Below the pieces are notes generated by a model that ran no database searches, had not been told where the DNA came from, and was given only the letters and a program-made list of their open reading frames with translations. A stretch of DNA of 64,000 bases from Comamonas sp. Its GTDB lineage: Bacteria; Pseudomonadota; Gammaproteobacteria; Burkholderiales; Burkholderiaceae_C. Positions 7,081-15,343 of this stretch are shown piece after piece. Position numbers and translations under genes: made by a program. How positions within the stretch are numbered: position 1 is the first letter of the stretch; the number at the start of each line of letters is the position of its first letter. The DNA is taken from positions 1 to 64,000 of the forward strand of contig JAJPEQ010000005.1 in assembly GCA_021166775.1 (NCBI GenBank), written 5' to 3'.

Positions 7081-7913
7081 TGTCACGCCTGCCCAGCCTG
7101 TTTGTCTCGCACGGTGCGCCCACCTTCGCCATCGATCCCGGGACGGCGGGCCCCAGTCTGACCGAGCTGGGCCGCTCGCTGCCGCGCCCGCAGGCGGTGC
7201 TGATGGTCTCACCGCACTGGATGACATCCATGCCGCGGGTGGGCACCTGCGCTCAGCCCGCCACCATTCACGACTTTGGCGGGTTTGACCCGGCGCTGTA
7301 CCAATTGAGTTACCCGGCCGCAGGCCATGCGGCGCTGGCCCAGCGCACCATCGCGCAACTGACAAAGGCGGGCTGGCCTGCGCAGGCGGACGAGCGGCGC
7401 GGCTTGGACCACGGCGCCTGGGTACCCCTGCTGCATCTGTTCCCCGAGGCTGACGTGCCGGTGTTCCAGGTTTCGTTACCCCTGCAGCTGGACGCCCGGC
7501 GTGCCTGGGCCTTCGGACAGGCGCTGGCGCCGCTGGCCGAGGAGGGTGTGCTGATCGTGGGCTCAGGCGGCCTTACGCACAACCTGTACGAGTTCCGCTC
7601 AGCGCATGGTGCGAACGAAGCCTACGTGGCCGCATTCGCTGGTTGGGTGCGCGAGGCGGTGGAACAAGGCGACAACGAGCGCTTGCTGCGGACGCTGGAC
7701 GACGCGCCACACGCCCAGCGGGCACATCCGACGGCCGAACATTTTTGGCCCCTCCTGATCGCTGCCGGTGCGGCCGATGCTGGCGACGGCGCCCCGCAGG
7801 GCACGGTGGTCGCGGGGGGCATTGCGCATGGCGTGCTGGCCATGGATTCTTATGCGTTCGGCCTTGCCGGCGCCGTTCACTGGACACGGGAGGCACCATG
7901 CGCACCGATCTGA
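7080..7913 (+). CDS. LigB/DODA-type class III extradiol dioxygenase
   Basis: This 277-residue protein begins MSRLPSLFVSHGAPTFAID. His11 (SHGAP), the His in SPHW, and the C-terminal LTHNL and HPTAEHFWPL histidines match the metal and active-site residues of the DODA/YgiD branch of the LigB superfamily. Members open aromatic catechol-type rings such as L-DOPA; the substrate here is unknown. The start overlaps the doxX stop by one base. It overlaps the downstream esterase by 16 bp, so three genes are tightly coupled. Confidence 0.88.
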   Translation: MSRLPSLFVSHGAPTFAIDPGTAGPSLTELGRSLPRPQAVLMVSPHWMTSMPRVGTCAQPATIHDFGGFDPALYQLSYPAAGHAALAQRTIAQLTKAGWPAQADERRGLDHGAWVPLLHLFPEADVPVFQVSLPLQLDARRAWAFGQALAPLAEEGVLIVGSGGLTHNLYEFRSAHGANEAYVAAFAGWVREAVEQGDNERLLRTLDDAPHAQRAHPTAEHFWPLLIAAGAADAGDGAPQGTVVAGGIAHGVLAMDSYAFGLAGAVHWTREAPCAPI

Positions 7914-8530
7914 TCCTGCAACGCCCGGCGATGCCGGACAAGGCTCAGCTGCTGTTGCTTTTCCACGGGGTGGGGTCCAGCGCCGAGGACCTGGCTCCGC
8001 TGGGTCGAACGCTGGCGTCGCAACGACCCAATGCATGGATCGTCAGCGTTCGTTCGCCCGACCGCTCGGACTTCGGTCAAGGGTGGCAATGGTTCTCGGT
8101 ACAGGGTGTGACCGAGGCCAACCGGCCTGAACGCGTTGCCGCAGCGATGCCGGCGTTCGAGGAACGCATTCGGTTCTGGCAGCACGAGACAGGGGTCGGT
8201 CCTCCCCATACCACGCTGATTGGCTTCTCGCAGGGCGCGATCATGGCACTGGAGTCGACCCAGCTCTCCGGCGCCTCGAGACACGCGGCCCGTGTGGTCG
8301 CGATCGCGGGACGCTTCGCACAACCACCGCGGCGCGTGCCAGAGGACGTTGCAGTGCATCTGATGCATGGCGAGCAGGATCAGGTAATTCCCGTCAGGTT
8401 GGCCATGGATGCCGAGCATGAGTTGCGGTCCCTGGGGGCCAATGCAACACTTGACCGCTTTGCAGGTCTTGGCCACGGCATCGATGCTCGGGTGGCCGAA
8501 GCCATTGGCCGACGCTTGGAGACCGTGTAA
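7898..8530 (+). CDS. YpfH-type alpha/beta hydrolase (carboxylesterase)
   Basis: This 210-residue protein has the phospholipase/carboxylesterase fold. LLLLFHGVGSSAEDLAPLG forms the oxyanion side, GFSQGA carries the nucleophile Ser, HGEQDQVIPV the acid Asp, and GLGHGID the His. This matches the YpfH/COG0400 group that hydrolyses short acyl esters. It is the last gene of the dioxygenase operon; the combination suggests processing of an aromatic ester or ring-cleavage product, but the substrate is unknown. Confidence 0.85.
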   Translation: MRTDLILQRPAMPDKAQLLLLFHGVGSSAEDLAPLGRTLASQRPNAWIVSVRSPDRSDFGQGWQWFSVQGVTEANRPERVAAAMPAFEERIRFWQHETGVGPPHTTLIGFSQGAIMALESTQLSGASRHAARVVAIAGRFAQPPRRVPEDVAVHLMHGEQDQVIPVRLAMDAEHELRSLGANATLDRFAGLGHGIDARVAEAIGRRLETV

Positions 8531-8544
8531 CAGCAGACGGGCTT

Positions 8545-9045
8545 GTGAGATCAGGTCGATTGAGACGGGGGAGGTTCTCGGGTGCTGGGCTTATCTCGCC
8601 CAGGTATGAGGCATACCTGCGCCGCATGGGTTTTGCCACGCCCAGCCTTTCCTGCCTCATCAAGCGCCGCACTCTCTTCTCGGAGATGGTGACGCGCTGC
8701 CTGGCCAGTGAAGCCATCACGGCCGTCGCCCGATTGGCAAGTTGCCGATACAGGTTTGCCTCGGCCTCTGCCAACGGTACGTAGGCGATTGGTTCGACCA
8801 GGCGATGGTGGTTGAACCGGGACACCTACTTCCAGGGTGGCGAATTCAACAGCCTCCTTGGCCTTCCAGGGCGCTCAACGGTGAATCAGCTCAGTTTTGT
8901 TGATGATCTTCGTTGTTGCAACGGTCGCCCTTGCTGCCCACGGACGGCTCAATGCCGGCTTCGGCCAGCCGCTCCGTATCGCGAATGCTGACGCACTGAG
9001 ACCCTCTGTCGGAGTGACAGACCAGGCTGTCGTCGCGCTCCGGTT
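8545..9045 (-). mobile_element. IS3-family transposase debris
   Basis: On the minus strand, fragments of IS3 OrfB are visible in several frames. LVCHSDRGSQCVSIRDTERL and AEAGIEPSVGSKGDR lie near 8920-9030, FNHHRLVEPIAYVPLAEAEA near 8780-8820, and ISEKRVRRLMRQERLGVAKP near 8630-8690. In an intact OrfB the last piece is N-terminal to the others, so the order is scrambled and at least two copies or a rearrangement is implied. There are frameshifts throughout and no intact ORF. It lies between the esterase gene and the tRNA-Lys terminator. Confidence 0.75.
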
Positions 9046-9113
9046 GCTCAGAGAGACAACCCGTCTTCATCAGCGCCAAAAGTGTCACCAGAATGTCGCC
9101 GAAGAAACTACAA

Positions 9114-9147
9114 GAAAAAAGCACTTACACCCAAAGGCCGTAAGCGC
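9114..9147 (-). terminator. Rho-independent terminator of tRNA-Lys
   Basis: On the minus strand GCGCTTAC and GTAAGTGC form an eight-base stem with one G-U pair, followed directly by TTTTTTC. It lies about 20 bases after the CCA end of the tRNA. Confidence 0.75.
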
Positions 9148-9166
9148 TTGATTCAATTTTATTTTC

Positions 9167-9242
9167 TGGTGGGTCGTGCGCGACTCGAACGCGCGACCAA
9201 CGGATTAAAAGTCCGCTGCTCTACCGACTGAGCTAACGACCC
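9167..9242 (-). tRNA. tRNA-Lys (anticodon TTT)
   Basis: The minus strand reads GGGTCGTTAGCTCAGTCGGT at the 5' end, anticodon loop CTTTTAA, T-arm with GGTTCGAGTC-like sequence, and acceptor ACGACCCACCA. It spans 76 nt with the CCA encoded. The acceptor arms GGGTCGT/ACGACCC pair fully. IS3 debris sits just beyond its terminator, so this tRNA marks the edge between accessory and core DNA. Confidence 0.97.
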
Positions 9243-9261
9243 GTCACAAGGGAACCTCGGA

Positions 9262-10056
9262 TTATAAGTAGGTTTCCGCCGCCTTCGCCACAGCCAGCGT
9301 GCGCAGCACCCAGCCCGCGGCGCACAGCCCGAACGTGGCGGTGACGGCAACGTTCGAGCCATAGCCGTGGCAGTTCAGGGAGCCGTCGCCTGCGCCCATG
9401 GCGCACGAGGCATCCGGCGGCGCGACGCTTTCACGGCTGAAGACGCAGGTCACCCCAAGGGGCTGCTCGCCGCGCGGCGCCGCGTGGCGGCGGCGCAGGT
9501 CGTAGCGCAGTTTGGCCAGCAGGGGATCGTGCGTCACATCGGCCAGATCGCCGACCTCCACGCGCTCGGCCTGCTGTTTGCCGCCGGCGGCGCCGACGGT
9601 GATGAAGCGCGCGCCGGTGCGCAGCGCCCAGGCCGCCAGCGCCGTTTTGGCGCGGACCTGGTCGCAGGCATCGATGAGCGCATGCACCGGAGCCGGCAGG
9701 AGCCCCGGCCAGTTGTCCGGCTGGGCGAATTCATCCACGCGGTGCACGACACAACCCGGGTGAATCCGGGCGATGCGCTCGGCCATGGCATCCACCTTGG
9801 CCTGCCCCACGGTGTCCGTCAGGGCATGCACCTGGCGGTTGATGTTGGATTCGGCGATGTGATCGAGGTCGATGAGCGTGAGCGCCGCCACGCCGCTGCG
9901 CGCCAGCGCCTCGGCAGCCCACGAACCGACGCCGCCGATGCCGACGACGGCCACATGGGCGTCGCGGATGCGCGCAGCGCCCGCCACGCCGTAGAGGCGG
10001 GCGAGGCCGGCGAAGCGCCGCTCCAGGTCTTGCGCCTCGGGCGTAGCGGGGGTCAC
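9262..10056 (-). CDS. tcdA: tRNA threonylcarbamoyladenosine dehydratase TcdA
   Basis: This 264-residue E1-like protein catalyses ATP-dependent cyclisation of t6A37 to ct6A in tRNAs. The nucleotide loop VVGIGGVGSWAAEALARSG and LIDLDHIAESNINRQVHAL are typical of TcdA/YgdL. An Arg/Gly-rich ERRFAGLARLYG segment begins the protein. Translation starts at GTG (10056), overlapping the cpoB stop by four bases (GTGA), so it is coupled to the tol-pal-type operon upstream. It may share transcription with pal and cpoB, although the functions are unrelated. Confidence 0.92.
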   Translation of the reverse strand: MTPATPEAQDLERRFAGLARLYGVAGAARIRDAHVAVVGIGGVGSWAAEALARSGVAALTLIDLDHIAESNINRQVHALTDTVGQAKVDAMAERIARIHPGCVVHRVDEFAQPDNWPGLLPAPVHALIDACDQVRAKTALAAWALRTGARFITVGAAGGKQQAERVEVGDLADVTHDPLLAKLRYDLRRRHAAPRGEQPLGVTCVFSRESVAPPDASCAMGAGDGSLNCHGYGSNVAVTATFGLCAAGWVLRTLAVAKAAETYL

Positions 10057-10817
10057 TTCAGGCGCGCAAGGCGCTCCTTGGCGGCCGCCGCGGCCTCGGA
10101 TTGCGGGTACACGCGCATCAGGTCTTCCAGGGTCTTGCGCGCGGCTTTCGTATCCTTGAGCTCCACTTGGCAGTTGGCGATCGAGAGCGCCGCCTCGGGC
10201 GCGCGCGGATGATCGGGCGCGCTCGCCAGCAGGGCCTTGAAGTTGTCGATCGCGTCCTTGTAGGCGCGCGTGGCGTACTGCGCGTTGCCGAGCCAGAAGC
10301 GCGCCGACGGCAGGTAGCCCGACTGCGGGTACTTGCGCACGAAGGCCTGGAAGGCGGTCACGGCATCGGGGAACTTGCCGGTGCGAAAGACGGCCAGCGC
10401 GGCCTCGTAGTCGTTCTTCTCAGCCGGCTCGGCCTTGAATTCGCGACCATCGACCTGAACCGTCTCGGGTTCGAACTGGCGCAGGCGATCGTCGACGTTC
10501 TTGCTGATGTCCTTCTGGCGCTGCTGCAGATCGGACACATCGCGGCGCAGCTTTTCGTTCTGACCGCGCAGGTCCGCCAGATCCGCGCGCAGCGACTCGA
10601 TCTGCGCCTGCAGATCGAGCAGACTGCGGCGCAGCTGCGAGGAGTCGTCGCCCGCGCGCTGATTGGACTGCTGCATCTGGTCGATGCGCTGGCGTATCTC
10701 CAGAATGGCCCGGCGGGCTTCGTCGTCTTCAAACAGGGCAGCGTGACTCACCGAGGAAGCGAACGCCAGCATGGCGCATGCGACGGCAAGCCACCAGCGT
10801 GAGGTCGACCGCTGCAT
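10053..10817 (-). CDS. cpoB: Cell-division coordinator CpoB (YbgF)
   Basis: This 254-residue periplasmic protein has a signal peptide ending in SVSHA near residue 26. A coiled-coil trimerisation region (about 35-105) includes IDQMQQSNQRAGDDSSQLRR, and TPR repeats (about 135-254) include YPQSGYLPSARFWLGNAQYA. It links PBP1B activity with Tol-Pal constriction. It lies 13 bp after pal and overlaps tcdA, giving the order tolB-pal-cpoB-tcdA. Confidence 0.92.
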   Translation of the reverse strand: MQRSTSRWWLAVACAMLAFASSVSHAALFEDDEARRAILEIRQRIDQMQQSNQRAGDDSSQLRRSLLDLQAQIESLRADLADLRGQNEKLRRDVSDLQQRQKDISKNVDDRLRQFEPETVQVDGREFKAEPAEKNDYEAALAVFRTGKFPDAVTAFQAFVRKYPQSGYLPSARFWLGNAQYATRAYKDAIDNFKALLASAPDHPRAPEAALSIANCQVELKDTKAARKTLEDLMRVYPQSEAAAAAKERLARLK

Positions 10818-10830
10818 GGGCCTGCTCCTT

Positions 10831-11352
10831 TCAGTGGTAGGTCAGCTCGACGCGGCGGTTCTTGGCGTAGGCGTCTTCGCTGTTGCCTTGCACCGCGGGC
10901 TTTTCCTTGCCGAAGCTCACCGCTTCCATCTGCGATTCAGGCACACCCAGCAGGCCGAGCGAGCGGCGCACGGCATCGGCGCGCTTCTGGCCGAGCGCCA
11001 GGTTGTATTCGCGGCCGCCACGCTCGTCGGTGTTGCCTTCGAGCGTCACGCGCGTGGCGGTGTGGCTCTTGAGAAAGCGCGCGTGGGCGTCGAGCACGGA
11101 CTGGTACTCGGGCTTGACGGTGTAGCTGTCGAAGTCGAAATAGATGATGCGCGCCACGCCCACCGGGCCTTGCACCGTGCCTTGCGTGGCGTTCAGATCG
11201 ACGGGAGCGACGGCGCTCTGGCTGCCGTTGGTGGAGGCGGCGCCCTGATCGCTCACCGGTGCGTCATTGAGCTTGACGCCGGAGCTGCAGCCCACCACCA
11301 GCGCGGCGGCCACCAAGGCCAGGGACATACGGTTGAATCGGAAATATTTCAC
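10831..11352 (-). CDS. pal: Peptidoglycan-associated lipoprotein Pal
   Basis: This 173-residue outer-membrane lipoprotein has a lipobox LVVGC (Cys22). The OmpA-like peptidoglycan-binding domain at about 65-173 contains IIYFDFDSYTVKPEYQSVL and the TLEGNTDERGGREYNLALG signature with the Asp and Arg that bind diaminopimelate. The start codon is GTG (11352), preceded by a GAGAG element. It sits 30 bp after tolB and works with TolB and CpoB in envelope constriction. Confidence 0.95.
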   Translation of the reverse strand: MKYFRFNRMSLALVAAALVVGCSSGVKLNDAPVSDQGAASTNGSQSAVAPVDLNATQGTVQGPVGVARIIYFDFDSYTVKPEYQSVLDAHARFLKSHTATRVTLEGNTDERGGREYNLALGQKRADAVRRSLGLLGVPESQMEAVSFGKEKPAVQGNSEDAYAKNRRVELTYH

Positions 11353-11382
11353 GTTGAACTCTCGTTGTTTGAGGAAAGAAAA

Positions 11383-12678
11383 CTATTGCCTGGCAAACGG
11401 CCCCCACGCGGGCTCGCGGATGTCGCCGCTTTGCCCCGCCAGACGGGCCTTGATCTTGCCGTCCAGCGTGGTGGTCATGAGCATTTCCCTGCCCTGCTGG
11501 CGCGTGGCGTAGACGATGAGCTTGCCATTGGGCGCGAAGCTGGGGTGCTCATCGTTGGCGGTGTCGGTGATGGCCGTCACGGTGTGCGACTTCAGGTCCA
11601 TCACGTGCAGCTTGAATGCCCCGTTCACCCGCGCGATGTAGGCGAGCGTCTGCGCATCCGGGCTGACCGTGGGCGAGATGTTGTAGTTGCCCTGGAAGGT
11701 GACGCGTTCGGGGTTGCTGCCGCCAACCGGCACCCGGTAGACCTGGGGCGAGCCGCCACGGTCGCTCACGAAATAGATCATGCCGTCGCTGGCGTAGGTG
11801 GGCTCGGTATCGATGCCCGGGCTCTGCATCAGGCGCGTGGGTTCGCCCCCGCTGCTGCTGATGGTGTACAGCTGCGAGCCCCCGTCGCGGCTGAGCGTGA
11901 CGGCGAGCGTGCGCCCGTCCGGCGACCACGCGGGTGCGCTGTTGGAGCCGCGGAAGTTGGCGATCAGGCGCCGGCGCCCGGTGGCGATGTCGTGCACGTA
12001 GACCACGGGTTTGCGCGACTCGAACGACACATAGGCCAACTGCGTGCCCGAGGGCGACCACGCGGGCGAGATGATGGGCTCGGGGCTGGAGAGCGCGGAC
12101 TGGGCGTTCTCGCCGTCGGCATCGGCAACCCACAGGCTGTAGCGGCTGCCGACCTTGGTGATGTAGGCGATGCGCGTGGAGAAGATGCCGCGCTCGCCCG
12201 TGAGTTTTTCGTAGATGTAGTCGGCGATGTGGTGGGCCGCCAGGCGCAGATCGGCGCGCGTGACGACGTAGCTCTGGCCGCTCAGGTCCTGCCCGCGCAC
12301 CACGTCCCAGAGGCGAAAGCGCGTGTCCCAGCGGCCATCGGCCAGCTGCCCGATGCTGCCCACGCTCAGCGCGTCGGCCTTGCGCTCGCGCCACTGCGCG
12401 AGGTCCGGCCGCGAGGCCTCATCGAGTTGCGCGCCCGAGGTGTCGACGCCGACAAAGCGGCCGCTGCGCTCCAGGTCGGCCATGACGATCTGGGAAATCT
12501 TTTGCGGCGATGCGCCCTCGCCACGCAGTGGTGCGATGGCGATCGGCATCTGCGTGAGCCCCACGCCGGTGATCTCGACGCGAAACTGCGCCAGCGCCGG
12601 GAGGCCGCAGCCAAGGAGCCCGAAAGCAATCAATTGCCGCCGCGACAGCGGCGGCTTGGGAAGGTGGTCAAACATCAT
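11383..12678 (-). CDS. tolB: Tol-Pal system periplasmic protein TolB
   Basis: This 431-residue protein has a twin-arginine-like start (SRRQLIAFGLLGCGLPALA), an N-terminal D1 domain with IVMADLERSGRFVGVD, and a C-terminal beta-propeller with repeated PAWSPSGTQLAYVSFE-type blades. The start is ATG at 12678 or 12675; a longer form to 12735 would extend into the intergenic promoter region. tolQ, tolR and tolA would normally lie just upstream, but the divergent msbA gene occupies that place. Confidence 0.94.
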   Translation of the reverse strand: MMFDHLPKPPLSRRQLIAFGLLGCGLPALAQFRVEITGVGLTQMPIAIAPLRGEGASPQKISQIVMADLERSGRFVGVDTSGAQLDEASRPDLAQWRERKADALSVGSIGQLADGRWDTRFRLWDVVRGQDLSGQSYVVTRADLRLAAHHIADYIYEKLTGERGIFSTRIAYITKVGSRYSLWVADADGENAQSALSSPEPIISPAWSPSGTQLAYVSFESRKPVVYVHDIATGRRRLIANFRGSNSAPAWSPDGRTLAVTLSRDGGSQLYTISSSGGEPTRLMQSPGIDTEPTYASDGMIYFVSDRGGSPQVYRVPVGGSNPERVTFQGNYNISPTVSPDAQTLAYIARVNGAFKLHVMDLKSHTVTAITDTANDEHPSFAPNGKLIVYATRQQGREMLMTTTLDGKIKARLAGQSGDIREPAWGPFARQ

Positions 12679-12795
12679 GCCGAACACTGACTTGAAAAAG
12701 CCGTCAGACAAAGCTTGGAATGTTACACATGACATCGTGGGCCATGTGACAAACTGTGCCGCTTGCGAACCACCTCAATTTAAAATTTGCAGTGA
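12679..12795. promoter_or_regulatory. Divergent control region tolB/msbA
   Basis: A 117-bp AT-richer gap separates the two divergent genes and must hold promoters for both tolB and msbA. AATTTAAAATTTGCAGTGAA just before msbA is the most AT-rich part. I cannot assign exact -35/-10 boxes. Confidence 0.4.
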
Positions 12796-14568
12796 ATGCA
12801 AAACAAGAATTCTACTGCGGGTCATCCCCAAGCGCCGGCGTCGCCGCTGCGCCAGCGCCTCAAGCGCCTGCAGCCCTACTTCGGCAACCAGCGTCTGGAA
12901 TGGGTGGTGGCCATCGTCACCACCCTCGTCGCGGCGAGCACCGAACCCCTGATTCCGGCGCTGCTCAAGCCGCTGCTGGACGAGGGCTTCACCGAAGGCT
13001 CGCTGCCGCTGTGGCTGGTGCCGGTGGCCATCATCGGTGTGTTTCTGCTGCGCGGCATCGCGCAGTTCACGGGCAAGTACGCACTGGCGCGCATCGCCAA
13101 CGAAGGCATGGTGCGGCTGCGCGCCGTGCTGTTCGATCGCCTGCTCATGGCGCGCATGGAGGTCTTCGGGCGCCAGTCGGCCAGCACGCTCTCCAACACC
13201 GTGGTCTACGAGGTGCAAAACGGCTTCAACGTGCTGGTGCAGGCGCTGCTGGGCGCCTCGCGCGACGGCTTCACGGTGCTGGCGCTGCTCGCTTATCTGC
13301 TGTACCTGAACTGGCAGCTCACGCTCATCGTGGCCTTCATGGTGCCGGCGGTGGCGTGGGTGATGACGACGCTCTCCAAGCGGCTGTACCGCATCACCAA
13401 GAGCAGCCAGGACGCGACCGATGACCTGGCCTACGTGGTCGAAGAAAACGTGCTCGCGCACCGCATGGTGCGTCTGCACGGCGCGCAGGCGCAGGAGGCG
13501 GGGCGCTTCGAGCAGCTGAGCCTGCGCCTGAGGCAGCTGGCGATGAAGTCGGTCGTCGCCTCCGGCGCGATGACACCGGCGATCCAGCTGCTGGCCGCCG
13601 CCGCGCTCTCCGCCGTCATTTGCATCGCGCTGTGGCAAAGCCGCGGCCATGGGCCGCAGCCGGTGAGCGTGGGCGGGTTCGCCGCCTTCATCGCGGCGAT
13701 GCTGATGCTGATTTCGCCCATCAAGCGCCTGGCCGACGTGGCCAATCCGATCACGCGCGGCGTCGCGGCGCTCGAGCGCGGCCTGCGTCTGCTGGACGAT
13801 ACCGAGCCCGAGACCGAAGGCCAGCACAGCTGCGATCGCGCGCAAGGGGCGATTGCGCTGCGGGACGTGCGCGTGAGCTACGACGCCAAGCACGCGGCCG
13901 CGCTCGACGGCGTGTCGCTCACGATCGCGCCGGGCGAGGCGGTGGCGCTCGTGGGCCCCTCGGGCGCTGGCAAGAGCACGCTGGTGAACCTGCTGCCGCG
14001 CTTCATCGTGCCCGCGAGCGGCTCGATCACGCTCGATGGCGTGGCGCTGCAGGACTGGCAACTCGCGTCGCTGCGCCGCCAGTTCGCGCTCGTGAGCCAG
14101 GACGTGGTGATGTTCAACGCCAGCATCGCGGCCAACGTGGCGCTGGGCGGCCCCATCGACGAAGCGCGCGTGCGCCAGTGCCTGCAAGCGGCCAACCTGG
14201 CCGAGCACGTCGCCAGCCTGCCGGGCGGCATGCATACGCTGGTCGGGCACAACGCCACGCAGCTCTCGGGCGGGCAGCGTCAGCGCCTGGCGATCGCGCG
14301 GGCACTGTACAAGGACGCGCCCATCCTGATCCTGGACGAGGCCACCTCGGCGCTCGATACCGCCTCCGAGCGCCTGGTGCAGCAGGCGCTGCAGCGGCTC
14401 ATGCACGGGCGCACCACGCTCATCATCGCGCACCGGCTCTCGACCATCGAGCACGCGGATCGCGTGCTCGTGATGGAGCACGGGCGCATCGTCGAGCAGG
14501 GCACGCACGCCGAGCTGATGGCGGCGGACGGTCTGTACGCACGCTTGCGTTCTTCGCACGAAGCATAG
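12796..14568 (+). CDS. msbA: Lipid A export ABC transporter MsbA
   Basis: This 590-residue half-transporter has six membrane segments in the first 320 residues. Its ATPase domain has Walker A GPSGAGKST, Q-loop LVSQDVVMFN, signature LSGGQRQR, Walker B ILILDEATSALD and the switch IIAHRLST. Length and the N-terminal pattern (LKRLQPYFGNQRLEWVVAIV) fit MsbA, the flippase for core-lipid A across the inner membrane. It is monocistronic and divergent from tolB. Confidence 0.92.
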   Translation: MQNKNSTAGHPQAPASPLRQRLKRLQPYFGNQRLEWVVAIVTTLVAASTEPLIPALLKPLLDEGFTEGSLPLWLVPVAIIGVFLLRGIAQFTGKYALARIANEGMVRLRAVLFDRLLMARMEVFGRQSASTLSNTVVYEVQNGFNVLVQALLGASRDGFTVLALLAYLLYLNWQLTLIVAFMVPAVAWVMTTLSKRLYRITKSSQDATDDLAYVVEENVLAHRMVRLHGAQAQEAGRFEQLSLRLRQLAMKSVVASGAMTPAIQLLAAAALSAVICIALWQSRGHGPQPVSVGGFAAFIAAMLMLISPIKRLADVANPITRGVAALERGLRLLDDTEPETEGQHSCDRAQGAIALRDVRVSYDAKHAAALDGVSLTIAPGEAVALVGPSGAGKSTLVNLLPRFIVPASGSITLDGVALQDWQLASLRRQFALVSQDVVMFNASIAANVALGGPIDEARVRQCLQAANLAEHVASLPGGMHTLVGHNATQLSGGQRQRLAIARALYKDAPILILDEATSALDTASERLVQQALQRLMHGRTTLIIAHRLSTIEHADRVLVMEHGRIVEQGTHAELMAADGLYARLRSSHEA

Positions 14569-14592
14569 CAACGCGCGCTTGGTTCATGGTGG

Positions 14593-14616
14593 TTTCAGAT
14601 ATGAATGTATCTGAAA
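14593..14616 (+). terminator. Hairpin between convergent msbA and ankyrin gene
   Basis: TTTCAGATA-tgaatg-TATCTGAAA is a perfect 9-bp stem 25 bases after the msbA stop. It is AU-rich, without a strict U-run, but could end transcription from either side because the flanking genes converge. A second hairpin, GCTATC-acgca-GATAGC, lies at 14640-14656. Confidence 0.45.
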
Positions 14617-14620
14617 TCAA

Positions 14621-14660
14621 GCTCCATCAAGCGCATACCGCTATCACGCAGATAGCAGCT
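14621..14660 (+). repeat. Dispersed repeat, copy E (degenerate)
   Basis: GCTCCATCAAGCGCATACCG, followed by a hairpin with GATAGCAGCT, keeps the CAAGCGC and AGCAGCT elements of the repeat at 461-520, with the spacer expanded. Confidence 0.35.
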
Positions 14661-14671
14661 CACCACGGCCT

Positions 14672-15343
14672 TCACCACTGTCCCTTGTTCGGGCGTTGCT
14701 GCTGCATGGCGCGGATGATGTCCTGCGCGAGGCCTTCGCGCTCGGCCTTGCGCGCCGCGTCGAGCGCCGTCTGGCCGCTGCGGTTGCGGATCGTCGGGTC
14801 CGCGCCCTCGCGCAGCAGCAGGCGCGCCACGTCGATCTCGCCGAATTCGGCCGCCATCATCAGCGGCGTGTTGCCGTTGGGCGCCTCGGCGTCGATGTAG
14901 GCCGCGTGTTCGAGCAGCAGCCGCACCATGGCCTGCGCGTGGTCCGAGCTGCCGCTGGCCGCGTAGTGCAAGGGCGTCCAGCCGGTCTTGTTCACGTCGG
15001 CGTCGCGCGCGATCAGGGTGCGCGCCGCTTCCAGATTGCCGCGCAGCGCGGCCATCATCAAGGGGCTCTCATCCTTGGCGTTGCGCGCCTCGACCTTGAG
15101 CTTGCGGCTCGCGAGCAGCACCGCGGCCACCTTGCGCGAATCCTTGAACAGCGCCACGGTGATCGCCGGCTGGCGGCGCGCGTCGCGCGCATTGGGGTCG
15201 AACCCGCGGCGCAGCAGGTCGGCCACGGTGCGCTCATCGTCGAGCTCGATCGCCTGGAAGAAATCCTCCCAGGCGCCGGCCCGCGCCAGCGGCATGCACG
15301 CAGCCAGCGCCAGCACGCCGAGCCAGCGCCTGCGCACGCTCAT
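14672..15343 (-). CDS. Secreted ankyrin-repeat protein
   Basis: This 223-residue protein has a signal peptide (MSVRRRWLGVLALAACMPLARA) and then about five ankyrin repeats. The last three are canonical: SPLMMAALRGNLEAARTLIA, TPLHYAASGSSDHAQAMVRL and TPLMMAAEFGEIDVARLLLR. It is probably periplasmic and involved in protein-protein contact; no enzymatic domain is seen. Its ATG overlaps the tatD stop (ATGA), so it is coupled to that operon. The partner is unknown. Confidence 0.85.
   Translation of the reverse strand: MSVRRRWLGVLALAACMPLARAGAWEDFFQAIELDDERTVADLLRRGFDPNARDARRQPAITVALFKDSRKVAAVLLASRKLKVEARNAKDESPLMMAALRGNLEAARTLIARDADVNKTGWTPLHYAASGSSDHAQAMVRLLLEHAAYIDAEAPNGNTPLMMAAEFGEIDVARLLLREGADPTIRNRSGQTALDAARKAEREGLAQDIIRAMQQQRPNKGQW

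Noticed and set aside
10771-12690. Long plus-strand open frame of 639 codons
   Set aside because: It is antisense to pal and tolB, which have clear motifs. High GC makes long shadow frames common here.
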